Assembly: GCF_000426845.1 (NCBI RefSeq)
Contig: NZ_AUGD01000011.1
Span: forward strand, 1-64,000
Reading direction: 5' to 3'
Length of the DNA stretch: 64,000 nucleotides
DNA from: Bradyrhizobium sp. in8p8
GTDB taxonomy: Bacteria > Pseudomonadota > Alphaproteobacteria > Rhizobiales > Xanthobacteraceae
Shown here in pieces: positions 16,490 through 23,854 of the stretch. Both the position numbers and the translations under genes were made by a program. Under the pieces are notes generated by a model. The model was not told the DNA's origin and did no database searches. It saw only the letters and a program-made list of their open reading frames with translations. Each line of letters begins with the position of its first letter. Positions within the stretch are counted from its first letter, which is position 1.

Positions 16490-16881
16490 GCCTCTTCCTC
16501 CGATCCGGAGGCTTCGGAAGAGCCGAGCATGCGGGGAACGTCTGCGGCGTCGGCCGGAGATCCCAGGCGGTAGAACCGCGACAGGCTTCGGACCCATTTG
16601 CCGTCAGGATCCGCCCACCAGAGCGGCGTCGTCATCACCATGCGATCGCCATGCACCGGGTGCCCCACCGCGTACCCGGCCAGATGCAGGCCCGCCGGCC
16701 TCAAGATAGGGATCCAGTCCCGCAGCAGCGGAGCCTTGTCCAGAAGTCGCGTCGGGACGCCTCGGCGGAGCCGGAGACGGTCGCAGTCGTCGGCGAGGGC
16801 GCGGAGCTGGTGGGACGGATCGAGCGAGATGTGGGCCGGATCGAGAAAAGGAAACATGCGCGTAAGCATGAGGAGAAACAC
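16486..16881 (-). CDS. Small conserved hypothetical protein (DUF6634-like)
   Basis: This 131-residue protein begins MFLLMLTRMFPFLDP; a shorter start at MFPFLDP is possible. It contains RALADDCDRLRLRRGVPTRL and GHPVHGDRMVMTTPLWWADP, followed by SLSRFYRLGSPAD. The GHPVHGDR...TTPLWWAD block is a conserved signature that I associate with the DUF6634 family; this name is from memory. It overlaps the AAA+ ATPase start by four bases (ATGA), which implies translational coupling and a shared role. No membrane segment or catalytic motif is evident. Confidence 0.65.
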   Translation of the reverse strand: MFLLMLTRMFPFLDPAHISLDPSHQLRALADDCDRLRLRRGVPTRLLDKAPLLRDWIPILRPAGLHLAGYAVGHPVHGDRMVMTTPLWWADPDGKWVRSLSRFYRLGSPADAADVPRMLGSSEASGSEEEA

Positions 16882-16925
16882 CGGACGAGACAGGATATCG
16901 ATTGGGTGGAGCGCGATGATCGGAC

Positions 16926-17696
16926 CTAGGCGCCGATCTCGACTACGAGCGAGCCGTTGAAATCCGGGTTCTCGCTGCCGTAGCCGTGCGGATTGCAGAC
17001 GATCCGGGTGTTGCCGAGCCGGTAGTCGCAGGAATTATGGACGTGCCCATGAATCCACAGCGCCGGCCGGTACGTTTCGATGGTCGCGGTCATGTCCGAC
17101 ACGTAGGCGGCCGTCACCAGGTCGTTCCGGTATTGCGGCAGCACCGAGTTGAAATGAATGGCATGGTGAGAGAGGACGGCCGTCGGGCCAGCGAAGTTCG
17201 TCGCCAGGATCGAGGCGATGTAGCTCCGCGACCGATGGTGCAGCAAGGCCGCTTCCCGCGGTCTGAATCGCGCCCAGGGCTCCTTTCGCCAGCCGATGCG
17301 GCGGTGATCGTTCATTCCGGCAGCGCAAGCGTTCATGACCGCCAGCTGGTTAGCATCGCCGAAATTCCGGTAGTCGGTCCACAGCGTCGCGCCGACGAAA
17401 CGGACTCCGACATACACGATCGCGTCGTTCTCCATCACGTGAATGTTGAAGGACGGCGCCCGTGCCCGGGCGAGCGCGAGCTCGTCCGGAACGAAACGGC
17501 GATAGTATTCGTGATTGCCGAGCACCATCAGGATCGGAATCGGCATCGGAACGATTTTGCGCAGCTGTGCAAACGCCTGCACCGCGCCTTCGCAGACGTC
17601 GCCCGCCACGATGACGGCATCGATGCCATCGACGATCGAGATCGGCTTGACCGGCGCGACGTCCAGATGCAGGTCCGAAAAGACTTGAACCTTCAT
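16926..17696 (-). CDS. Calcineurin-like metallophosphoesterase (256 aa)
   Basis: All five metal-binding motifs of the calcineurin-like superfamily are visible: FSDLHLD near residue 6-12, VAGDVCEG near 31-38, VLGNHEYY near 58-65, LSHHAIH near 173-179 and HGHVHNS near 218-224. The protein has the usual size for a single-domain enzyme and no signal peptide, so it acts in the cytoplasm on a phosphodiester or phosphomonoester (nucleic acid, nucleotide or phosphoprotein). Its start overlaps the upstream stop by ATGA, and the next gene follows after 44 bp. The context with a GIY-YIG nuclease-fold protein and a AAA+ ATPase hints at nucleic-acid processing. Confidence 0.85.
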   Translation of the reverse strand: MKVQVFSDLHLDVAPVKPISIVDGIDAVIVAGDVCEGAVQAFAQLRKIVPMPIPILMVLGNHEYYRRFVPDELALARARAPSFNIHVMENDAIVYVGVRFVGATLWTDYRNFGDANQLAVMNACAAGMNDHRRIGWRKEPWARFRPREAALLHHRSRSYIASILATNFAGPTAVLSHHAIHFNSVLPQYRNDLVTAAYVSDMTATIETYRPALWIHGHVHNSCDYRLGNTRIVCNPHGYGSENPDFNGSLVVEIGA

Positions 17697-18313
17697 GCGC
17701 TCTCTCCGCTGTGCTGGAGCTCCCGGAAGGCCATGAGCAGCACGGCCTCGGCCTGGCCGAACTTGCGCGGATTGCTCGAGTGGCGCAGGCCGTGCGTGTA
17801 CCAGGACGCGGCCAGCTCGGTGGCCAGCCCGTGATCGAGATAGGTCAGACCGATGACCTGAGCCAGGACCAGCGCCGCGATCGCGTTCGGCGCGAGTGCG
17901 GCGCGCATGAGCGCCGACATCGCGATGTCGACGGTCAGCGTGGTGTCTTCGATCGGCATCAAGGCGAATGCGACGTCAATGGCGGCCGCGACATCGCCGG
18001 CTAGCGCGGCCGCGAGATCATCGCCACCATGGAGGACCCCGATCCGCTCCAGCGTCCTGAGCAGGATGTCCTGCTCGGCGTCCTGGAACGCATCGGACGG
18101 CAGCGTTCGCCACCATTGCAGGGGCGAGACGTCCCGGGCCTCGAGCGGCCACGGGCGATCCGGCGGCCTCTTGATCCGCGAGGCCGGGTTGTCGGTGAAC
18201 GCGTTCGCCACAATCGATCCTCGATCGATCGAGGGCAGGGAGGTGGCAGCGCCGGCGCGGCGGGCTTCCTCGTGCCGGAGCTTGCGCTCCGGCACCTCGC
18301 TTGCGTCAGACAT
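17693..18313 (-). CDS. Conserved hypothetical protein (206 aa)
   Basis: The start at 18313 (MSDASEVPERKLRHEEARRA) is chosen because it lies 11 bp after the previous stop; the longer frame would overlap the upstream gene. The protein has a charged N-terminus and then a segment with PWPLEARDVSPLQWWRTL. An all-helical C-terminal half is rich in Ala and Leu (for example DDLAAALAGDVAAAIDVAF). No catalytic or DNA-binding motif is recognised. Tight coupling on both sides makes it part of the same functional unit. Confidence 0.65.
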   Translation of the reverse strand: MSDASEVPERKLRHEEARRAGAATSLPSIDRGSIVANAFTDNPASRIKRPPDRPWPLEARDVSPLQWWRTLPSDAFQDAEQDILLRTLERIGVLHGGDDLAAALAGDVAAAIDVAFALMPIEDTTLTVDIAMSALMRAALAPNAIAALVLAQVIGLTYLDHGLATELAASWYTHGLRHSSNPRKFGQAEAVLLMAFRELQHSGESA

Positions 18314-18324
18314 GGCTTGAGCTC

Positions 18325-19260
18325 CTAGGCCGCGACCAGGATCGGCCGCGGATCGCGCGGCGGCTGCCACTTGCTGGAGTCCACATGCGCGCCGGTGACG
18401 ACCTTCGCGGCGATGGCGGCCGACGGGAAGCACACGGCGACGCGCAAACGCTGCCGGTCCTGCACGCCCGGGATCGCCATCAGAGCCTGGGCGCCCGCGA
18501 GCTCATTGCGGCGCGCTTCAACGATCGGCGGCGCGCTCGGGTTGACCGTGCTGCGGAGCTCGGAACCGGCCATCACCACGAAGCCCTCGGGCGTGGGGAA
18601 GCCCCTCGCCCAGAGATCGCCGTAGTTGAGCTGGAGCTCGCTGCCGAGCGGCGGCGTGGCGATCACGCCGATCTGCATCGGGCCGCTGTCGTCCGGACCG
18701 ATGGTATCGACGTCGGCGACGGTGCGACGCTGGCTGGCGAAATTCGAGCGCAGCACGCGGCACCCGGCGTCGAACAGGAGCCGCTCGCCGTGCTCGACGA
18801 AAATATCGAGCGAGGCACGTCGATGCGAGGGCAGCTCCAGGACCTGCGGGTTGACCCCCTTCATGATGTCGACCAGGCCGGCCTGCTCGGCCAGCTTGGT
18901 GAGGCGGTACTGCAGATAAAGCGCCGCGGTGGTGTCGAACCAGGCGCCTTCGTACCCCGAGATCACGTACACCTCCTTCGCGAAGGCCTTGCTCTGGTCA
19001 CGGAAGTGATCGGACAGCCGGCGGCCGATATTGCCGCTCTCGCCGATATAGGCCGTGCAGTGGTCGGCCAGGATGTAGCAGGCCGGCACTGCGGCGCGCG
19101 TCATCGACATGTCCTTGATCATCGCGAACGGGAAGGCCGACGCCGTGAGGCGGCCGACATCATCGTGAACCTCGCGCAGGCCCTCGATGCCGCCCATCGG
19201 ACGGTGGACGTTGTTGGTGCAGGCCGGCTGCACCGAGCTGTTGGAAGCAAAAAGCGTCAT
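18325..19260 (-). CDS. GIY-YIG nuclease-fold protein (311 aa)
   Basis: With the start at 19260 (MTLFASNSSVQPACTNNVHR), residues ~60-85 read ACYILADHCTAYIGESGNIG followed by RRL. This contains the paired YI(L)...YIG motif and the conserved Arg of GIY-YIG nucleases. The long C-terminal ~200 residues resemble no domain I can name and may determine the substrate. The catalytic Glu normally found ~40-50 residues after YIG could be one of the Glu in FAKEVYVISGYEGAW. Family members cut DNA in repair, mobile elements and restriction. A shorter paralogue lies upstream. Confidence 0.72.
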   Translation of the reverse strand: MTLFASNSSVQPACTNNVHRPMGGIEGLREVHDDVGRLTASAFPFAMIKDMSMTRAAVPACYILADHCTAYIGESGNIGRRLSDHFRDQSKAFAKEVYVISGYEGAWFDTTAALYLQYRLTKLAEQAGLVDIMKGVNPQVLELPSHRRASLDIFVEHGERLLFDAGCRVLRSNFASQRRTVADVDTIGPDDSGPMQIGVIATPPLGSELQLNYGDLWARGFPTPEGFVVMAGSELRSTVNPSAPPIVEARRNELAGAQALMAIPGVQDRQRLRVAVCFPSAAIAAKVVTGAHVDSSKWQPPRDPRPILVAA

Positions 19261-19397
19261 GCTGGTTCTCACTGTCAGGATGTGTGCGAGAGACCGAAGA
19301 GCTCGGCGCCGTCGAACCTGAACGCGCACGGCTACCCCAGCGCCACGAAGGGCGGAGGCGTCCGGTCGTCCCGACATTCGGCCGATCAGCAACGGTC

Positions 19398-19420
19398 GAC
19401 GACGCGGTTGACGCGTCGTC
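19398..19420. repeat. 9-bp inverted repeat between the two GIY-YIG genes
   Basis: gacgacgcg (19398-19406) and cgcgtcgtc (19412-19420) form a perfect 9-bp inverted repeat around gttga. It lies in the 242-bp gap of the operon with no T-run after it, so it is more likely an operator or RNA hairpin than a terminator. Confidence 0.45.
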
Positions 19421-19502
19421 ACCTTGCCCCGGGGGCCATCTGGACGGGAGACGAGCCGGTCAGTGCAACGCTTGCGTTGCTGACGTCGAGCTCCGCGATC
19501 AG

Positions 19503-19787
19503 CTAGTCGATGGAGGTGGTGATGGAGGTGGCCCCGCCCTGGGGCCGCGTCGCGTGGACGGCGCCGTGATCCCGCAGCCGGCGCGCGTAGTCGATGCTCT
19601 CGCCGATATACATGGCCGCGCTGCCGTTCAGGATGTAGGACGCGATCACGGACGGCGCCTCGATCGCCGACAGGGCCGGGAAGGCGATGGGCTTGACGGC
19701 GCTGCTCTCGGGGCTGCCGGGCATGCCGGGGCGCAGAGAGAAGAGGGGCGGGAACGGCGAATCGCCGTTATACTGGCACTCAGCCAT
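19503..19787 (-). CDS. Short GIY-YIG domain protein (94 aa), possibly truncated
   Basis: ATG at 19787 is preceded by a strong ribosome-binding site (taggag, six bases upstream). After a Pro/Ser-rich N-terminus, residues ~47-72 contain VIASYILNGSAAMYIGESID followed by YARRLRDHG. This is the same YIL...YIG...R motif as the 311-residue protein downstream, with the same ESx(N/D)-x-xRRL spacing. The protein stops 20 residues later, lacks the rest of the nuclease fold and has a low-complexity end. It is either a truncated duplicate or a small accessory subunit. It is the first gene of the operon. Confidence 0.6.
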   Translation of the reverse strand: MAECQYNGDSPFPPLFSLRPGMPGSPESSAVKPIAFPALSAIEAPSVIASYILNGSAAMYIGESIDYARRLRDHGAVHATRPQGGATSITTSID

Positions 19788-20202
19788 GATCGACTCCTAC
19801 TAAGTCGGTTGTGGTCAGGCCGTTGTCGTGTGTTGGTAGCACCGGCAGCGGCCGCCTTCGCAGGAATTGCGAATGGCACGACAAGTATCGGGTGGCTCTG
19901 TTCCAATTGCAAGTTCCGCCCCCGCTCCGCCGACAACATGCTTACTTTACATTAACGGATGGGGTCCGCGGGTCGGCGTCGCTGCTGCCACGCCGGCATT
20001 AGAAGCCCGGGACATCGCTGCCTGCCCTGTCGCTGCGCGACACGAGCAATCAGGCGGATGCTATTAGGGGTATCAACAATGATTATTGTGATGCTAAGGA
20101 TGAGCCTAGCGTCACGACAAGCGGGAGGAGGACACCGAGTCCGGCCCGGGCATGAAACGTGCACACAAGCAGCCGGCCTAGGTGTTCAGTCCCGGGGTGT
20201 AG
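19788..20202. other. Region upstream of the AAA+/GIY-YIG operon
   Basis: About 415 bp that should hold the operon promoter on the minus strand. On the plus strand it leads into an IS481 remnant. No conserved box could be assigned confidently. Short ORFs on both strands lack protein features. Confidence 0.35.
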
Positions 20203-20950
20203 GTGGGACAGGTACTCCACGGCAGCGCCACGACAACGCATGCCATCCGAACTGCGATACAGCGGTCGAAGGCTCCGCTCAAGAACCTAATAGCGGTCCA
20301 GTACGGCCTCAACCAAAGACCGTGGCCAAGTGGCGCAAGCGCAGCTTCGTCCTGGATGCGCCCATGGGGCCGATGGCCCCGCGCTCGACCGTTCTTTCGG
20401 CCGAAGAGGAGGCGGTGGTCGTTGCATTTCGGCGACATACCCTTCTGCCACTGGACGACTGCCTCTATGCCTTGCAAGCCACCATTCCGCACCTGACGCG
20501 CTCCTCGCTGCATCGATGTTTGCAGCGCCACGGCATCAGCAGGCTGCCCGACGTCGCGGCGACAGACCGTCCAGAAAAAGCTCAAGGCCTATCCGATCGG
20601 CTACTTCCATATCGACATCGAGGAGGTCCGCACAGAAGAGGGGAAGCTGTATCTCTTTGTGGCTGTGGTCAGGCTCTCGAAGTTTGCCTTCGCGCAGTTG
20701 CACGACGTCGCTACGGTGAAGACCGCCGCGGCCATACTACAGGCCTTGACCGAAGCAGTTCCCTTCAAAATCCACACGCCACTCACCGACAATGGCGTAC
20801 CGTTTTGTGATCACCCTCGCGCCGATCTGGACCGACCGCCCGTTGGCGTCTGCACATGTTTGACCGCATCTGTCGCGAGCACAAAATCGAGCACCGCCAC
20901 ACCAAGCGTAAGCGTCGTTCCGCTCCCACCTTTTCGTGGCAGATGGGATA
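20203..20950 (+). pseudogene. IS481-family transposase remnant
   Basis: Three frames together give an IS481 transposase. The N-terminal part is AIRTAIQRSKAPLKNLIAVQ, the second is TVAKWRKRSFVLDAPMGP followed by LSAEEEAVVVAFRRHTLLPL, and the third is YPIGYFHIDIEEVRTEEG with LYLFVAVVRLSKFAFAQLHD and LTDNGVPF. The first two catalytic Asp (FHID, LTDNG) are readable. A further frameshift near 20810 and loss of the C-terminus after HRHTKRKRR make it inactive. Confidence 0.8.
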
Positions 20951-20985
20951 GGCGAGTTTCACGATCTCTTTAAAGGGATCGGTTT

Positions 20986-21204
20986 GTGACTATGTTTGAC
21001 CATACGCTTAAGTCGGATGTAACGGCGCGCCGGCTGGAAGTGATCACGGAGACGGGACGACGTCGTTGGTTCTGCAAGGACGACAAGGCCCTGATTGTCG
21101 AGGAGACGCTGGTACCAGGCGCGGTCGTTTCCGAGATTGCCCGGCGACGCGGGCTGACCCACAACAAGTGTTCACTTGGCGCCGGCAAGCGCGCCGGCAT
21201 CTGA
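20986..21204 (+). pseudogene. tnpA: IS66 TnpA fragment
   Basis: The product reads RRLEVITETGRRRWFCKDDK followed by ALIVEETLVPGAVVSEIARR, the helix-turn-helix start of IS66 TnpA. It breaks off after RRGLTHNKC, where the normal protein continues with a TWRR motif. No tnpB or tnpC follows. It is unrelated in position to the IS66 copy at 6429-9310. Confidence 0.75.
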
Positions 21205-21433
21205 CAACGTAGCTTTAGAGAGCCTGCTTTGTCGTTGTGTCCCTGCCCGTCGAGCTTCGCGAAGCCCGCTCATGGCGACGGCCCGTTGGTCGGAGCGATA
21301 GTTTGCTGACTTGTCAGACAGCTGTCTTGCATGCTTTGCCGCCTTACTTACCGGTTGCGATCCGGCGGGCCCCCGTGCGAGGGATGGAGGTCACAGGCGT
21401 GCGGTGCAGTCACGTCAATGCGACGCCATCACG

Positions 21434-22432
21434 TCAAAAAGGAGGGGTGGGCGTATCGCCCGCAGGCCCATCGCGCATTCTTTCTTCGCGATTCTTCATG
21501 AACTCCAAGTTAGCTTCGCGGCTTACCTTCCGCGATCCGATCACCTTCGCAACGTCCTCAGGCAGGGGACGGGCAACACCGGACGGCTTGCTGCGCCATG
21601 CGGTGCGGCGCTTCGCGTAATGGGAGCTCGCTGTCGCCGTGGTCTTATGTCCGGCGGTTGCCGCCACCTCTTCAGGTGACATCCAGGACTTGGCGTTCGC
21701 CATGCCGATATGGCGCGTTGTGTACGGTGCCAATCGCTTTATGCCGATCTCCTTGCACGCCCGTGCAATTCGCGAGGCTAGCCTTCCCCACAGCCGGCGG
21801 AAGCCCTCAGCTGTCTGGGCCTGTCTCTGCAGGACCGCTAGGAGCTTGGAAAGATCGTTCACCCCTTCAGGACCGTAGTCCGTCAAATCCAGTCGTCGAT
21901 GGAAGCCCAATGCCCTCCCGTTCGTGGCCTTTCCATTTCTGACAATCAGAATGTTGCCTTGGAGAATCGCCGTTCGCCACTCGCTTGGGCGGAGAAAAAG
22001 TCGAACGTTATGGTTCAACAGTCGTGCCGCGAGGCGGTCGTCGGGATGGCGGCCTCTGTTCCTCAGGTGACGTAACAGCAGACCGAACTCGGATTTCGGA
22101 ACCGACTTTCTCTTCTTCGCCGAAGTCCGGGGAGGTCCGGATTGGCGGGGCTTGGGACCAAGTTTGAGAATCGCAGACAGTTCTTCGGCAGCCGCAATCG
22201 GAAGGTCAGGTTGGGAGTCTTCGATCACTTGTAGGAGCGCAGCTCGATACTGCCTGATGGTCGACTTCACCCAGCGATTATGCCCACCGGCAAACCACCT
22301 AACGGCGCCCAGCAGGTCGTTGATCTGCACGTCGGCAAGCCGACACAGGCCTACGTACCTCTGCCGATAGGCGATCACTGTCGCTGGCGTGCGGGTGACC
22401 GTTCGCCGGGTCGCATCCGTCCGAAGAGACAC
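21434..22432 (-). CDS. Tyrosine recombinase/integrase-like protein (332 aa)
   Basis: The N-terminal ~100 residues form a SAM-like core-binding segment (RWVKSTIRQYRAALLQVIED). The catalytic half contains LFLRPSEWRTAIL, the usual place of the first catalytic Arg, followed by RNGKATNGRALGFHRRLDL. Near the C-terminus, YTTRHIGMANAKSWMSPEEV and AATAGHKTTATASSHYAKRR supply the His and Tyr blocks. The HxxR box reads HIGM, so the second catalytic Arg is missing or displaced. The protein may be a catalytically altered recombinase. It may have mobilised part of the surrounding island, but no tRNA or att site is visible next to it. Confidence 0.65.
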   Translation of the reverse strand: MSLRTDATRRTVTRTPATVIAYRQRYVGLCRLADVQINDLLGAVRWFAGGHNRWVKSTIRQYRAALLQVIEDSQPDLPIAAAEELSAILKLGPKPRQSGPPRTSAKKRKSVPKSEFGLLLRHLRNRGRHPDDRLAARLLNHNVRLFLRPSEWRTAILQGNILIVRNGKATNGRALGFHRRLDLTDYGPEGVNDLSKLLAVLQRQAQTAEGFRRLWGRLASRIARACKEIGIKRLAPYTTRHIGMANAKSWMSPEEVAATAGHKTTATASSHYAKRRTAWRSKPSGVARPLPEDVAKVIGSRKVSREANLEFMKNREERMRDGPAGDTPTPPF

Positions 22433-22579
22433 TGGCTTTTCTTAACTGCTCTGCTCGTTACTCGACGTAAATTACCCTATGTCTCAAGTTTGATCCAGCT
22501 CACATCCACTTCGTATGTGCCGCACCGCGGACTGCCGGAGAGCCAATCTGCGGGTTCAGAAAATGCCCTATCGGCGTTT

Positions 22580-22660
22580 GACGACACTATTCTATTGAAA
22601 AAAGAGGTGTTTTATATATGATGTCGTCATTTACCGACTAAGGTGTCGTCATTCGACGAC
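22580..22660 (+). promoter_or_regulatory. Palindromic operator cluster upstream of the HipB-like gene
   Basis: gtcgtcattcgacgac (22645-22660) is a perfect GTCGTC-N4-GACGAC palindrome ending eight bases before the ATG. Single half-sites occur at 22623-22628 (gtcgtc) and 22580-22585 (gacgac). The intervening DNA is AT-rich (ttttatatatgat) and likely holds the -10 region. The arrangement fits autoregulation by the HTH protein. Confidence 0.6.
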
Positions 22661-22668
22661 GAGCATTT

Positions 22669-23547
22669 ATGGACATTCGCGAGCCCAAAGATCTCGGACT
22701 TTTCATTCGCGACCGCCGCACTCTGCTGGGGTGGTCGCAACACCATTTAGCCCTGCGCGCGGGCGTCGGGCGGCAATGGGTGGTCGATCTGGAGAAAGGC
22801 AAAGCTGCCGCCGCGCTGCAGCTGCTGATCCCGACACTCAGAGAACTCGGATTGGTTCTAAGAATTTTTGACGATACGCCGGCGCGCCTCGCGGTCATCA
22901 GACACCTGGACAGCGAGCCGCGACCTCGGGGCGTCCGAACAGCGGCGGCCGCTGCCTTGCCGGACGCTACGAGCTCCCTCCAGGCACCTCCCAGACTTTT
23001 GCCAGCTCAGGTTGAGCCGCAGCACGGCAATCTGGAGGTAGGACTCCCTTATCATCCGACAAACTTCGCTTCGCTCGGGGTGACCTTGAGCAAGCATAGT
23101 CTGTACGAACGCGAATACCGCCGCACAATCCAGCTTATGGTGGACCACGTGATAAGCTCGGAAGGCCCGATCTTCGAGGAGCTGGTGGCGCGCCGGGTCG
23201 CGCGTGCTCACGGTCTCGCACGAGCAACGGGAAAGCTGCTCCAGATCACTCGAGAAGTGGCTGACCCATCATTCGCGCGCTCATCAGAAGAGGGGCGGTC
23301 AATTGTATGGCCGAGCCCCGAACTGCAGGAGCTGGTGCCTTTCCGGAATGCTCCGAAAGAGATTCGTGACCATTTAGATGTGCCGCTGGTCGAATTGGCG
23401 TCGCTCGCAAGCTCGCTCTTGGCTGCAGGCCACACGACAAGCAAGGCAGCGGAGCTTATGAGCCGGCGAATGGGCTTGAAACGTATGGCGGGCACTACCC
23501 GCTCTCGATTTGAAGCTGCTGCTGAACTGGCTCTGAGGGCCGGATAA
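22669..23547 (+). CDS. HipB-type HTH protein fused to a DUF3320-like domain (292 aa)
   Basis: Residues ~5-75 form an XRE/HipB-like helix-turn-helix (DLGLFIRDRRTLLGWSQHHL, then VGRQWVVDLEKGK and LRELGLVLRIF). After a linker of ~60 residues, residues ~145-290 match the pattern of DUF3320: ISSEGPIFEELVARRVARAH, then LQELVPFRNAP and a final helix bundle (SRRMGLKRMAGTTRSRFEAA). DUF3320 is usually found at the C-terminus of large helicase-like proteins, so its fusion to a small repressor is unusual. No hipA kinase gene follows; an IS5 fragment lies directly downstream and may have replaced a partner. A palindromic operator precedes the gene. Confidence 0.72.
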   Translation: MDIREPKDLGLFIRDRRTLLGWSQHHLALRAGVGRQWVVDLEKGKAAAALQLLIPTLRELGLVLRIFDDTPARLAVIRHLDSEPRPRGVRTAAAAALPDATSSLQAPPRLLPAQVEPQHGNLEVGLPYHPTNFASLGVTLSKHSLYEREYRRTIQLMVDHVISSEGPIFEELVARRVARAHGLARATGKLLQITREVADPSFARSSEEGRSIVWPSPELQELVPFRNAPKEIRDHLDVPLVELASLASSLLAAGHTTSKAAELMSRRMGLKRMAGTTRSRFEAAAELALRAG

Positions 23548-23611
23548 TCAGAGCAGGCGCACTGTTCGCCTGTCCTGTCGCATCGAGGCGGTTTGCGAGA
23601 CGCCGGCTTTA

Positions 23612-23843
23612 CTGTATCACGACCTCCGCCATCGAACCCGTCATCGGGCACCTGAAGACCGATGGTCAACTCGGCCGCTGCTACCTCAAAGGCCGCGCCG
23701 GCGATGCGGCCAACGTTATCCTCTCGGACGTCGGCCACTACTTCCGCCGCATCCTCGCCTGGCTCAGGGCTCTTTGGTGCCTCTTCCTGGCCACTCTCAT
23801 CGCAGCCATCAGCGACCGCTCCCCGCTGCAATCGGCTTCTTAA
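23612..23843 (+). pseudogene. IS5-family transposase C-terminal fragment
   Basis: Without any start codon the frame reads TTSAIEPVIGHLKTDGQLGR followed by CYLKGRAGDAANVILSDVGH and a C-terminus with LRALWCLFLATLIAA, ending TAA at 23841-23843. This is the C-terminal domain of IS5-type transposases, with the catalytic Glu in SAIEPVIGH. The N-terminal two thirds are gone. Confidence 0.75.
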
Positions 23844-23854
23844 CGGACGACGAG

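Noticed and set aside
15662..16573. 303-aa plus-strand ORF opposite the AAA+ gene
   Set aside because: Antisense shadow; Walker A/B and sensor motifs are on the minus strand.
18301..19506. 401-aa plus-strand ORF opposite the GIY-YIG gene
   Set aside because: His/Arg-rich antisense translation; the minus strand carries the GIY-YIG motif and operon spacing.
22669..23547. A HipAB toxin-antitoxin pair
   Set aside because: Only a HipB-like HTH is present; there is no HipA kinase gene on either side.
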